This document shows positions 1-7,251 of a stretch of 8,979 nt of DNA, piece by piece. Source of the stretch: UBA6244 sp041582875 (GTDB lineage: Bacteria; Bacteroidota; Bacteroidia; Bacteroidales; F082); NCBI GenBank assembly GCA_041582875.1, contig JBFHGX010000154.1, positions 1-8,979 of the forward strand. Direction: 5' to 3'. A model generated the notes under the pieces. That model worked only from the letters and a program-made list of their open reading frames with translations. It was not told the DNA's origin and made no database searches. Within the stretch, counting starts at the first letter, position 1. Every line of letters begins with the position of its first letter. The translations under genes were made by a program, and so were the position numbers.

Positions 1-341
1 TACCAAAACCCTACAGCCTAAAAAAACTTTCTGGTTTTGTTGGCGACGATCCCAAGCAGGTTGTGGAAATGATCGGCTTGTTTATTGAGACGATTCCTCC
101 TGAACTCGATTTTTTACAGGAATATGCAGCTGCTCAGGAAATGGAACAAGTAGCCACGGTGGCTCATCGCATCAAACCTTCATTGGATGTTTTCGATTTG
201 CAATATGCCATGCAAATAATCAGAACCATTGAGTTGTTTTGTAAAGATTCGATCAAGCACAAGGAAGTACCCGCACTGGTACGCGATTTGCGACAGAATT
301 TATTTGCAGCACTCGAGGTGATGAAAACCGAGATGAGTTAG
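1..341 (+). CDS. HPt-domain (histidine phosphotransfer) protein, 5' end missing
   Basis: This reading frame is open to the left edge of the window; the first full codon is at base 3, and about 112 residues are visible. An HPt domain relays phosphate on a histidine between a hybrid sensor kinase and a response regulator in the cytoplasm. The visible protein shows the usual all-helical pattern: a start of the form YSLKKLSGFVGDDP, an amphipathic helix with an LFIETIP turn, then the active-site helix containing AHRIKPS. The likely phosphorylated His is encoded at 165-167. The Lys three residues after it is kept, and the next residue is Pro rather than the more usual Gly. A GTG at 63 could be taken as a start, but the codons before it already encode HPt-like sequence, so the gene very probably begins outside the window. 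It could be a stand-alone HPt protein or the tail of a larger hybrid kinase. The stop codon overlaps the convergent gene to the right. Confidence 0.8.
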   Translation, partial: PKPYSLKKLSGFVGDDPKQVVEMIGLFIETIPPELDFLQEYAAAQEMEQVATVAHRIKPSLDVFDLQYAMQIIRTIELFCKDSIKHKEVPALVRDLRQNLFAALEVMKTEMS

Positions 342-1450
342 TTCGATTTTTCTTTATGTATAAATTTCCAGTAGTCCGGATTTAGTAATTTAATTGGTTT
401 TTTGAGGTTTAACCGGTACACCAGGTTGAACCTAAAATTCCCTACATTAACAAAATTCCATACATCTTCCTGAGGTAATTCGTTGCCAATGATTTGGTTG
501 AGGTAGAAAACGCCCATATAAAACTTATTGCTGTTATATCCAAAGGAAGCCCGACCTAATGCATTAAAATTGAGTGATATATCGCTTTTTGTTGTTTGGT
601 TCAAGTTGGTTTGATGTACCGATGTATTTCCAACGGCGGGTCCGGCAGAAAGTCCAATGACCAGAAAAAACTTTTTCCATGCGACAAAAGTGTGGGTATA
701 GCCTGCATTCATCCCCAGCGAAAACTGAGTTGATTTGTCGTATTTATTGCCTACGGCAAAATCCGTAGGGTTAACCTTTTGAGGGATGAGTGATGAATCG
801 CCTTTTACCATTACATAAAAAACCGAAGCACCTAAAATGAACGAACCAGCGCTCTTTTTTTGCCACTCATTTTGTATATAAGCGGCCCGATAACTAAATT
901 TTTTTGAGTTGAAAATATACTGAACCGCAAGTCCGGCATCTATTATTCTGATGTCAGGTCGTTTAGGGAAGCTGTCCGCAACGATCCAGTTCTGCAGTAT
1001 TTCTATGGGATTATTCAGATAAAATCCTTTGTAACGTTGTAAATAGAAATCAACAACATATTTGCGCAGGTATAAATGCGACTGAAGATCGATGTATTCT
1101 GTTTCGCCGTATTGATCAAAATCTTTTTTATTGAATGGAAGATTAAAGGCAATATTCAATCCGAAAACTGAATAATTGGCTCCAAAACCAAGCATGACCT
1201 GGTTGTTAACATCGTAATTTACAGATTTTTTTAGTGATTGATCGCGGATACTAAAATTGGTATATTTTACGGAAGAATATAGGCGAGTGGTCAACTTATC
1301 CGTATAACTTTGGTAATAATTGGTGTCGTAATTAAGCGCAGTATAGGTGTTGGTTTGTGAATGGCCTGTACTGATTTTAAAAATGAGTAGGATCCCTATT
1401 ATTCCTATGGAAATCCGGACTTTAGAAACCCTTGAAATTACATTGAACAT
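338..1450 (-). CDS. predicted outer-membrane beta-barrel protein, DUF4421-like
   Basis: The product is 370 residues. It has an N-terminal signal peptide: basic residues at K10 and R12, a hydrophobic run over about residues 13-27, and a probable cleavage site near STGHS-Q around residue 32. The rest is rich in alternating polar and aromatic residues, with many Tyr, Phe and Asn and glycine-containing turns, as expected for an outer-membrane beta barrel ending near residue 350 (FRFNLVYRLNL). A short basic tail follows. The overall look matches the DUF4421 family of Bacteroidota, whose function is unknown; I assign this from memory of the family's style, not from a search. The start is the ATG at 1450; no Shine-Dalgarno sequence is visible, but a promoter-like TATTTTTG lies 33 bases upstream. 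It is divergent from sufB and convergent with the HPt gene, so it is probably monocistronic. Location in the outer membrane is inference from the signal peptide and composition. Confidence 0.75.
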   Translation of the reverse strand: MFNVISRVSKVRISIGIIGILLIFKISTGHSQTNTYTALNYDTNYYQSYTDKLTTRLYSSVKYTNFSIRDQSLKKSVNYDVNNQVMLGFGANYSVFGLNIAFNLPFNKKDFDQYGETEYIDLQSHLYLRKYVVDFYLQRYKGFYLNNPIEILQNWIVADSFPKRPDIRIIDAGLAVQYIFNSKKFSYRAAYIQNEWQKKSAGSFILGASVFYVMVKGDSSLIPQKVNPTDFAVGNKYDKSTQFSLGMNAGYTHTFVAWKKFFLVIGLSAGPAVGNTSVHQTNLNQTTKSDISLNFNALGRASFGYNSNKFYMGVFYLNQIIGNELPQEDVWNFVNVGNFRFNLVYRLNLKKPIKLLNPDYWKFIHKEKSN

Positions 1451-1482
1451 GGAGTTGATTCTGAATTTAAGAAAACAAGTGA

Positions 1483-1490
1483 CAAAAATA
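1483..1490 (-). promoter_or_regulatory. -7 box of a Bacteroidota-type promoter for the DUF4421-like gene
   Basis: The minus strand reads TATTTTTG, an exact match to the TAnnTTTG box used by the primary sigma factor of Bacteroidota. It ends 33 bases before the ATG at 1450, giving a short leader. No good TTTG -33 element sits at the expected distance, so the call rests on one box and its position. Confidence 0.45.
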
Positions 1491-1534
1491 CCAATAGTTC
1501 GAATCGGATTTACCCATCATTGACATATAATTTG

Positions 1535-1542
1535 TAATTTTG
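1535..1542 (+). promoter_or_regulatory. -7 box of the probable suf operon promoter
   Basis: TAATTTTG matches the Bacteroidota TAnnTTTG -7 consensus exactly and is followed by CA, as is common in this phylum. Transcription would begin near 1548, giving a leader of about 30 bases before the sufB ATG at 1578. A TTG at 1520-1522 lies upstream but closer than the usual -33 spacing. The divergent promoter box at 1483-1490 is about 45 bases away, so the two genes share one control region of 127 bases. I see no convincing operator for an iron or Fe-S sensing regulator. Confidence 0.55.
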
Positions 1543-1577
1543 CAGTCTTATTTAAATCAATTCTAAATAGGATTAGC

Positions 1578-3032
1578 ATGAGTGAAGAAAAAGAGAAGAA
1601 CAATATACTAGATGAAGTTACATCGGGTGATTACAAATATGGGTTTTACACAGATATTGAGATGGACACCGCTGCTGTTGGGCTTTCAGAAGATACCATC
1701 CACTTTATTTCGGCCAAAAAGAACGAGCCTGAGTGGTTGCTTGAATACCGTCTAAAGGCTTTCCGACACTGGCAAACCATTGAAGAACCTGATTGGGCGC
1801 ACCTGCATCATCCTCCCATTAATTATCAGGATATCATTTATTACGCGGCGCCCAAGAAGAAGCCTCAGTTAGAGAGTTTGGATGAGGTAGATCCCGAATT
1901 GTTGGATACATTTAACAAGTTGGGTATTTCATTGGAGGAGCAAAAAGTGCTTTCCGGAGTTGCTGTTGATGCTGTAATTGACAGCGTATCTGTAAAAACA
2001 ACATTTCGGGAAACTTTATCAAAGCATGGCATTATTTTTTGCTCTTTCAGCGAAGCCGTGCAGGAGTATCCTGAATTGGTGCAAAAATACATGGGTAAGG
2101 TAGTTCATTATCGCGATAACTTTTTTGCCGCATTAAACTCGGCCGTTTTTAGTGATGGTTCGTTTTGCTATATCCCCAAAGGAGTGCGTTGTCCGATGGA
2201 GCTATCCACCTATTTCCGCATCAATGCGGCCAATACCGGACAATTTGAACGCACCTTGCTGGTGGCTGATGAAGGTTCATATGTGAGTTATCTTGAAGGA
2301 TGTACCGCGCCTCAACGTGATGAAAATCAATTGCATGCCGCTATTGTGGAAATCATTGCTGAACACGATGCGGAGGTCAAATACTCCACTGTTCAAAACT
2401 GGTATCCCGGTGATAAAAACGGCAAAGGTGGCATCTATAATTTTGTTACCAAGAGAGGTCTGTGCCGTGGGAACAATTCCAAGATAAGTTGGACCCAAGT
2501 CGAAACCGGATCTGCCATTACCTGGAAATATCCTTCATGTATTCTCAGAGGAGATGGCAGTATTGGTGAGTTTTATTCGGTGGCAGTGACCAACAATTAC
2601 CAGCAAGCCGATACCGGGACCAAAATGATTCATCTGGGAAAAAATACCAAGAGTACGATTATCTCCAAAGGAATATCAGCAGGATTTAGTAACAACAGTT
2701 ACCGGGGATTGGTGAAGGTGGCCCAAAAAGCCAGCAATTCACGTAATTTTTCGCAATGCGACTCGTTGTTGCTTGGTGACAAGTGTGGTGCGCATACTTT
2801 CCCCTATATTACTACCGGAAACGAAACTTCGGTGGTGGAACATGAGGCCACCACATCGAAAATATCAGAAGATCAATTGTTTTACTGTCAGCAGCGCGGC
2901 ATCGATACTGAAAAGGCCATTAGCTTAATTGTAAATGGTTATGCTAAAGAAGTACTGAACAAATTGCCCATGGAATTTGCTGTGGAGGCACAAAAATTGC
3001 TGGCCATTACACTGGAAGGCAGTGTAGGATAA
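1578..3032 (+). CDS. sufB: Fe-S cluster assembly scaffold SufB
   Basis: SufB is the main scaffold subunit of the SufBC2D complex, on which Fe-S clusters are built in the cytoplasm. The 484-residue product is close to the family's usual length (E. coli SufB is 495). The signatures are clear: SYLEGCTAPQ at 234-246, an ITWKYPSCILRGDGS block at 314-328, and a C-terminal core with SQCDSLLLGDKCGAHTFPY and VEHEATTSKI. By position, C394 matches E. coli Cys405 and E423 matches Glu434, both linked to cluster formation, and C242 probably matches Cys254, the proposed sulfur entry point. The start at 1578 is preceded by AGGA at 1569-1572, a modest Shine-Dalgarno sequence. It is the first gene of the operon, followed after 41 bases by sufC. 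No truncation or missing key residue is seen. Confidence 0.98.
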   Translation: MSEEKEKNNILDEVTSGDYKYGFYTDIEMDTAAVGLSEDTIHFISAKKNEPEWLLEYRLKAFRHWQTIEEPDWAHLHHPPINYQDIIYYAAPKKKPQLESLDEVDPELLDTFNKLGISLEEQKVLSGVAVDAVIDSVSVKTTFRETLSKHGIIFCSFSEAVQEYPELVQKYMGKVVHYRDNFFAALNSAVFSDGSFCYIPKGVRCPMELSTYFRINAANTGQFERTLLVADEGSYVSYLEGCTAPQRDENQLHAAIVEIIAEHDAEVKYSTVQNWYPGDKNGKGGIYNFVTKRGLCRGNNSKISWTQVETGSAITWKYPSCILRGDGSIGEFYSVAVTNNYQQADTGTKMIHLGKNTKSTIISKGISAGFSNNSYRGLVKVAQKASNSRNFSQCDSLLLGDKCGAHTFPYITTGNETSVVEHEATTSKISEDQLFYCQQRGIDTEKAISLIVNGYAKEVLNKLPMEFAVEAQKLLAITLEGSVG

Positions 3033-3073
3033 TTACCAAATAAAAAGAATAATTCAATAAAAAATATTAGCAC

Positions 3074-3832
3074 ATGCTTCTCAATATCAAAGATCTCCAT
3101 GTTTCCATCAATGGAAAAGAAATTTTAAAAGGATTTAATCTGAGTGTAAACGAAGGTGAAGTTCATGCCATTATGGGACCTAATGGAACGGGAAAAAGTA
3201 CATTAGCAGCCGCCATCACGGGTCGTGAGGGTTATGAAATCACACAAGGTGAAATCTGGTTTAAAGGTGAACTCATCAATGATATGTCGCCTGATGAACG
3301 CGCCAACAAAGGAGTGTTTCTCAGTTTTCAATATCCGGTAGAAATTCCGGGTGTGAGCATGACCAATTTTATGCGTACGGCTTTGAATGCCAAGCAGGAA
3401 TATATGGGACTTGCACCTATAAGTGCCGGCGCTTTTCTGAAAAAGATGGAAGAAAAGAAGAAATTGGTTGAAATTCACTCCAAACTGACCAACCGTTCGG
3501 TAAACGAAGGTTTTTCGGGTGGTGAAAAAAAGAAAAATGAAATCTTCCAAATGGCCATGTTAGAGCCCACTTTGGCTATTCTCGATGAGACAGATTCAGG
3601 TTTGGATATCGACGCACTCAAAGTGGTGGCCAAAGGAGTTAATGCCCTAAGAGCAGTAGACAATGGATTTGTTGTCATTACTCACTATCAGAGATTACTC
3701 GATTTTATCGTTCCCGACTTTGTACATGTGATGTATGATGGGCGCCTCGTAAAATCAGGCGGTAAAGAGTTGGCACTGGAACTGGAAGCCAAGGGTTACG
3801 ATTGGATTAAAGAGGCCAATGAAGTAAAATAG
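3074..3832 (+). CDS. sufC: Fe-S assembly ATPase SufC
   Basis: SufC is the ABC-type ATPase of the SufBC2D complex; its ATP-driven dimerisation changes the shape of SufB and SufD during cluster assembly. It is cytoplasmic and not a transporter. The 252-residue product has all the nucleotide-binding elements in order: Walker A GPNGTGKST at 35-43, Q-loop Gln86 in LSFQYP, the SufC-type signature FSGGEKKK at 147-154, Walker B LAILDETDSGLD at 167-178 and the H-loop His204. The DETDSGLD form, with Thr after the catalytic Glu, is typical of SufC. The leader between sufB and this ATG is A-rich with no Shine-Dalgarno sequence, as is common in Bacteroidota. The stop codon is overlapped by the ribosome binding site of sufD. 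Confidence 0.98.
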   Translation: MLLNIKDLHVSINGKEILKGFNLSVNEGEVHAIMGPNGTGKSTLAAAITGREGYEITQGEIWFKGELINDMSPDERANKGVFLSFQYPVEIPGVSMTNFMRTALNAKQEYMGLAPISAGAFLKKMEEKKKLVEIHSKLTNRSVNEGFSGGEKKKNEIFQMAMLEPTLAILDETDSGLDIDALKVVAKGVNALRAVDNGFVVITHYQRLLDFIVPDFVHVMYDGRLVKSGGKELALELEAKGYDWIKEANEVK

Positions 3833-3837
3833 GAGAG
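3831..3837 (+). promoter_or_regulatory. strong Shine-Dalgarno sequence of sufD
   Basis: AGGAGAG lies 4 bases before the sufD ATG at 3842 (6 from the AGGAG core). Its first two bases are the last two of the sufC stop codon TAG. It is the only strong Shine-Dalgarno sequence in the operon, and it supports the sufD start chosen. Confidence 0.6.
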
Positions 3838-3841
3838 AGAT

Positions 3842-5254
3842 ATGAATGTAGATAAGAAATATACGGTGCTCGAGACCGCCATCAACGATTCGTCTGTTGA
3901 TCTCCTTAACGGGAATAGCGACGAATTGGTTATGGTCGCCGAAGCCCGGCAGAAAGCATTTGAGGCCTACCAATTATCGGGTTTGCCACAACGATCTGAT
4001 GAAAAGTGGCGAAACTCAAAATTCGACAAAGTTCACGATCATTCTTTTATTTTGACGGAGCCCAAGCCTGCATATACTCAACAGGTGAGCGAAATGTTTC
4101 ACTGTTCCATACACGGATTTACCACACAAGTTGAAGCTTTACTCAACGGATGGTATTATTCATCCAATGAGGAATCGCTGCGCACCATGGAAAATGGCGT
4201 TGTGATAGGCAGTATTCAATCGGCCCAAAAAGCGTATCCACAGTTGTTTGAACAGCATTTTGGAAAAATTGCCACACATAACCAACATGGGTTTTCTCAG
4301 GTAAACACCGCCCTGTTTAAGGATGGGTTATTTATATATGTTCCCGATAATGTGCACGTTGACGAAACCGTCCAGATCATCAAAATGGTTAATTCTACTC
4401 AGAAGTTGATGATCAACTCCAGAAATCTGGTGATTTTAGGTAAAAACAGTCATTTGTCGTTTATGCATTGTGATGACTCGGTGAACCATCAATCGAGTTT
4501 AATCAATACCGTTACCGAGATATTCATCGATGAAAATGCCAGTCTGGATCTATACAAACTGCAAAATATTAATGATGAAACCTGTTTGATTAACAGCACA
4601 TCCGTAACTCAACAGCGCGATAGCCGATTGAAAATCAATGTAATTACATTGAATGGTGGAGTCATTCGCAACGAAATCAATGTGGATTTACAGGGCGAAG
4701 GTACCAATGCTGATTTGAATGGTATTTATTTGATGGATAAAAGTCAACAAGTAGATAACCAGGTTTATGTAAACCATGCCAAACCCCACTGCGATAGTTC
4801 GGAACTGTTTAAAGGCGTATTGGATGAATCATCTTCCGCCATTTTCAATGGATATGTACATGTGAATAAAGATGCCCAGCAGACCAATGCTTTCCAGCGC
4901 AACAACAACATTCTCATGACGGCAGAAGCCAAAGTAGACACCATGCCCTTTCTGGAAATCTATGCCGACGACGTAAAATGTAGTCATGGGGCTACGGTTG
5001 GTCAGTTGGACAATGAGGCTCTGTTTTACCTGATGCAGCGGGGAATTCCTCAAAAAGATGCCCGCATGTTGCTCATGTATGCTTTTGCAGCTGAAGTAAC
5101 CGATAAGATTAAAATCGACCCATTGCGTGTAAGCATCGAAGACATGGTGAAAAAGCGCTTGCGCGGAGAGTTGTCTATTTGCGAAAAATGCGTGTTGCAT
5201 TGTTCCAACCCTGATACCCCTATGGAATTTGAAATTGACATGAGTAAAGTATAA
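3842..5254 (+). CDS. sufD: Fe-S cluster assembly protein SufD
   Basis: SufD is a paralogue of SufB that pairs with it in the SufBC2D scaffold and is needed for iron entry. The product is 470 residues, longer than E. coli SufD (423). An N-terminal helical region (about 1-110) contains the typical GLPQRSDEKWRNSK patch at 47-60. A beta-helix core follows, then the hallmark LEIYADDVKCSHGATVGQLD at 371-390. H382 in the CSHG motif matches E. coli SufD His360, which is essential. The C-terminal helical region includes NEALFYLMQRGI. The last 30 residues form an extra tail with C447, C450 and C454 in a CX2CX3C pattern, absent from the E. coli protein as I recall it. Translation starts 9 bases after sufC, behind a strong Shine-Dalgarno sequence. 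The next gene, sufS, begins 3 bases after the stop codon. Confidence 0.96.
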   Translation: MNVDKKYTVLETAINDSSVDLLNGNSDELVMVAEARQKAFEAYQLSGLPQRSDEKWRNSKFDKVHDHSFILTEPKPAYTQQVSEMFHCSIHGFTTQVEALLNGWYYSSNEESLRTMENGVVIGSIQSAQKAYPQLFEQHFGKIATHNQHGFSQVNTALFKDGLFIYVPDNVHVDETVQIIKMVNSTQKLMINSRNLVILGKNSHLSFMHCDDSVNHQSSLINTVTEIFIDENASLDLYKLQNINDETCLINSTSVTQQRDSRLKINVITLNGGVIRNEINVDLQGEGTNADLNGIYLMDKSQQVDNQVYVNHAKPHCDSSELFKGVLDESSSAIFNGYVHVNKDAQQTNAFQRNNNILMTAEAKVDTMPFLEIYADDVKCSHGATVGQLDNEALFYLMQRGIPQKDARMLLMYAFAAEVTDKIKIDPLRVSIEDMVKKRLRGELSICEKCVLHCSNPDTPMEFEIDMSKV

Positions 5255-5257
5255 GTT

Positions 5258-6475
5258 ATGGAGTTTCCCATTGATCAAATACGCAACGATTTCCCCATTT
5301 TATCTACTCAGGTTCATGGTAAGCCATTGGTGTATTTCGACAACGGCGCCACTACACAAAAGCCAAAGCAAGTGATAAACCGGTTGGTTGAATATTATTC
5401 AACCGAAAACAGCAATGTCCATCGCGGAGCTCATCACCTGAGTAATATGGCCACACAGGCTTATGAGAATGCCCGTAAGTTCATTGCCCAATTCATTCAT
5501 GCCGAGAGTTCCGATGAAATTATTTTCACACGAGGCACCACTGAATCCATTAATTTGGTAGCAGCAGGATTTTATTCGTTTATCAATCCTGGTGACGAGG
5601 TCGTGATTTCGGTCATGGAGCACCATAGCAATCTGGTTCCCTGGCAGCAGTTGTGCGAAAAAAGAGGAGCACACTTGCGTGTGATTCCGGTTTTGGAAGA
5701 TGGTTCATTGGACATGGATATCGCCAGAAAATTGCTTACAGATAAAGTCAAGATGCTGGCCGTCACCCATATCAGTAATGTATTTGGAACCATCAATCCC
5801 GTAAAGGAACTCGTCGCGGAAGCGCATATACACAACATTCCGGTGTTGTTGGATGGCGCTCAGGCCATTGCACATGTACCTGTAAACGTACAAGTATTGG
5901 ACTGTGATTTTTATGCTTTCTCGGCTCACAAAGCCTATGGACCTATGGGAATAGGGGTATTGTATGGTAAGTCGGAGTGGCTCGCGAAGTTGCCTCCCTA
6001 TCAATATGGAGGAGAGATGATTGATCAGGTTATGTTTGAGAAAACCACTTTTAATGTTGCTCCTTATAAATTTGAGGCAGGAACTCCCAATGTGGCCGAC
6101 GTACTGGGTATGGAAACCGCTTTAAGGTATATACAAGAACTGGGAATTGACAGAATTCAACAATATGAAGATCAATTGCTTCATATGGCAACCAAGGCCT
6201 TATTGGAAATTCCTGGAGTTCGGATTGTCGGACAAGCGGCACATAAAACGGCAGTCCTGTCTTTTCTGGTTGATGGAATACATCCCTATGATTTGGGAAC
6301 ATTGCTCGATCAATTGGGCGTAGCCGTGCGGACCGGAAATCATTGTGCTCAACCTTTGGTTGAATCCCTTGGACTGAAAGGAACGATCAGGGCTTCTTTT
6401 GGCTTGTACAATACCGTTGCTGAAATAGAATATTTTGTTAAATCACTGAAGAAAGCAATTATTATGTTGCAATAA
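5258..6475 (+). CDS. sufS: cysteine desulfurase SufS
   Basis: SufS is a PLP-dependent group II cysteine desulfurase that converts L-cysteine to L-alanine and leaves a persulfide on its active-site cysteine for transfer to SufE. The 405-residue length is normal for the family (E. coli 406). Visible active-site residues: EHHSNLVPW with H123 stacking on PLP, LLDGAQA with D199, SAHKAYGPMG with the PLP-binding Lys at K225, and RTGNHCAQPL with catalytic C363. Each lies within one residue of its E. coli SufS counterpart. E. coli SufS has His-His before the catalytic Cys; here the first of these is Asn361. The start at 5258 is 3 bases after sufD with little Shine-Dalgarno signal, so translation is probably coupled. 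The gene feeds the SufBCD scaffold through SufE just downstream. Confidence 0.97.
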   Translation: MEFPIDQIRNDFPILSTQVHGKPLVYFDNGATTQKPKQVINRLVEYYSTENSNVHRGAHHLSNMATQAYENARKFIAQFIHAESSDEIIFTRGTTESINLVAAGFYSFINPGDEVVISVMEHHSNLVPWQQLCEKRGAHLRVIPVLEDGSLDMDIARKLLTDKVKMLAVTHISNVFGTINPVKELVAEAHIHNIPVLLDGAQAIAHVPVNVQVLDCDFYAFSAHKAYGPMGIGVLYGKSEWLAKLPPYQYGGEMIDQVMFEKTTFNVAPYKFEAGTPNVADVLGMETALRYIQELGIDRIQQYEDQLLHMATKALLEIPGVRIVGQAAHKTAVLSFLVDGIHPYDLGTLLDQLGVAVRTGNHCAQPLVESLGLKGTIRASFGLYNTVAEIEYFVKSLKKAIIMLQ

Positions 6476-6495
6476 TTCAGTAAATTAATATAAAA

Positions 6496-6921
6496 ATGAC
6501 CATTAATGAAAATGCGCAGGCAGTAGTTGAAGAGTTTTCGATGTTTGATGATTGGATGGATAAATATGCCTATCTCATCGAATTGGGAAAAGAGCTGCCG
6601 GTGATTGATACACAATTTAAAACCAATAATCATTTAATTTCAGGCTGTCAGAGTCGGGTTTGGCTTCACGCCGAAGAACAGCATGGACACATTGTTTTTA
6701 CTGCTGATAGCGATGCGGTGATTACCAAAGGCATTGTTTCGTTGCTGATTCGTGTGCTTTCTGATCACACTCCCGATGAAATTTTGGCTTGTGATTTTTC
6801 TTTTCTGGAGAAAATAGGTTTGCAGGAACATTTGTCGCCAACACGCGCCAATGGACTGGCTTCCATGTTAAAACAAATTCAGTTATACGCCAAGGCGTTT
6901 CAACTAAAATTACGACAATAG
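6496..6921 (+). CDS. sufE: cysteine desulfuration accessory protein SufE
   Basis: SufE takes the persulfide sulfur from SufS, stimulates its activity, and hands the sulfur to SufB. The 141-residue product is the usual size. The active-site loop reads LISGCQSRVWL, with the acceptor cysteine at C51, the same number as in E. coli SufE. Other conserved parts are the FDDWMDKYAYLIELGKELP helix near the N terminus and SPTRANGLASM near the C terminus. It starts 20 bases after sufS behind an AT-rich stretch with no Shine-Dalgarno sequence, and it ends 1 base before the DUF59 gene. No other cysteine is present in the protein. Confidence 0.96.
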   Translation: MTINENAQAVVEEFSMFDDWMDKYAYLIELGKELPVIDTQFKTNNHLISGCQSRVWLHAEEQHGHIVFTADSDAVITKGIVSLLIRVLSDHTPDEILACDFSFLEKIGLQEHLSPTRANGLASMLKQIQLYAKAFQLKLRQ

Positions 6922-6922
6922 C

Positions 6923-7246
6923 ATGATGAATCAAGATGAAATTCGCGAATTGAATGATAAAATCATTCGCGTGTTGAAAAACATATACGATCCCGAAGTT
7001 CCGGTAAACATTTATGAATTGGGACTTATTTATGATATCAATATAAAGGAAGATGGATTTGTAAAGGTATTGATGACCTTAACGGCTCCCAATTGTCCGG
7101 TAGCAGAGAGTTTACCTTTGCAGGTGAAAAATGAAATCGAATTCTTAAAAGGCGTTACTGAAGTAGACCTGGAAATTACCTTCGAACCCCCATGGGATCA
7201 GGAAATGATGTCGGAAGAGGCTAAATTGGAGTTGGGATTGCTTTAA
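6923..7246 (+). CDS. sufT: SUF-associated DUF59/MIP18-family protein, SufT-like
   Basis: This 107-residue protein belongs to the DUF59 (MIP18) family, whose members help mature Fe-S proteins; stand-alone versions encoded in suf operons are called SufT or SUF-associated proteins. The signatures are IYDPEVPVNIYELGLIYDI at 21-39, LTAPNCPVAESLP with conserved C58, and FEPPWDQEMMSEEAKLELG at the C terminus. Family knowledge suggests a role in cluster delivery or maturation rather than in sulfur mobilisation; the exact client proteins cannot be told from sequence. Two ATG codons in a row (6923 and 6926) are possible starts, and the choice changes the protein by one residue. It follows sufE by 1 base, so translation is probably coupled. 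PaaD, a related protein of phenylacetate breakdown, is the main alternative in the family but does not fit this operon. Confidence 0.88.
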   Translation: MMNQDEIRELNDKIIRVLKNIYDPEVPVNIYELGLIYDINIKEDGFVKVLMTLTAPNCPVAESLPLQVKNEIEFLKGVTEVDLEITFEPPWDQEMMSEEAKLELGLL

Positions 7247-7251
7247 AACCA

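Noticed and set aside
63..65. GTG as the start of the HPt gene
   Set aside because: Codons upstream in the same frame already encode HPt-like sequence up to the window edge, so the gene starts outside.
1498..1510. TTCGAATCGGATT between the divergent promoters as a Fur or IscR-type site
   Set aside because: It does not match the consensus of either regulator, and the palindromic parts are very short.
4829..5278. 149-residue minus-strand reading frame opposite sufD
   Set aside because: It lies fully antisense to the conserved SufD core and C terminus and resembles no family; it is a shadow of the coding strand.
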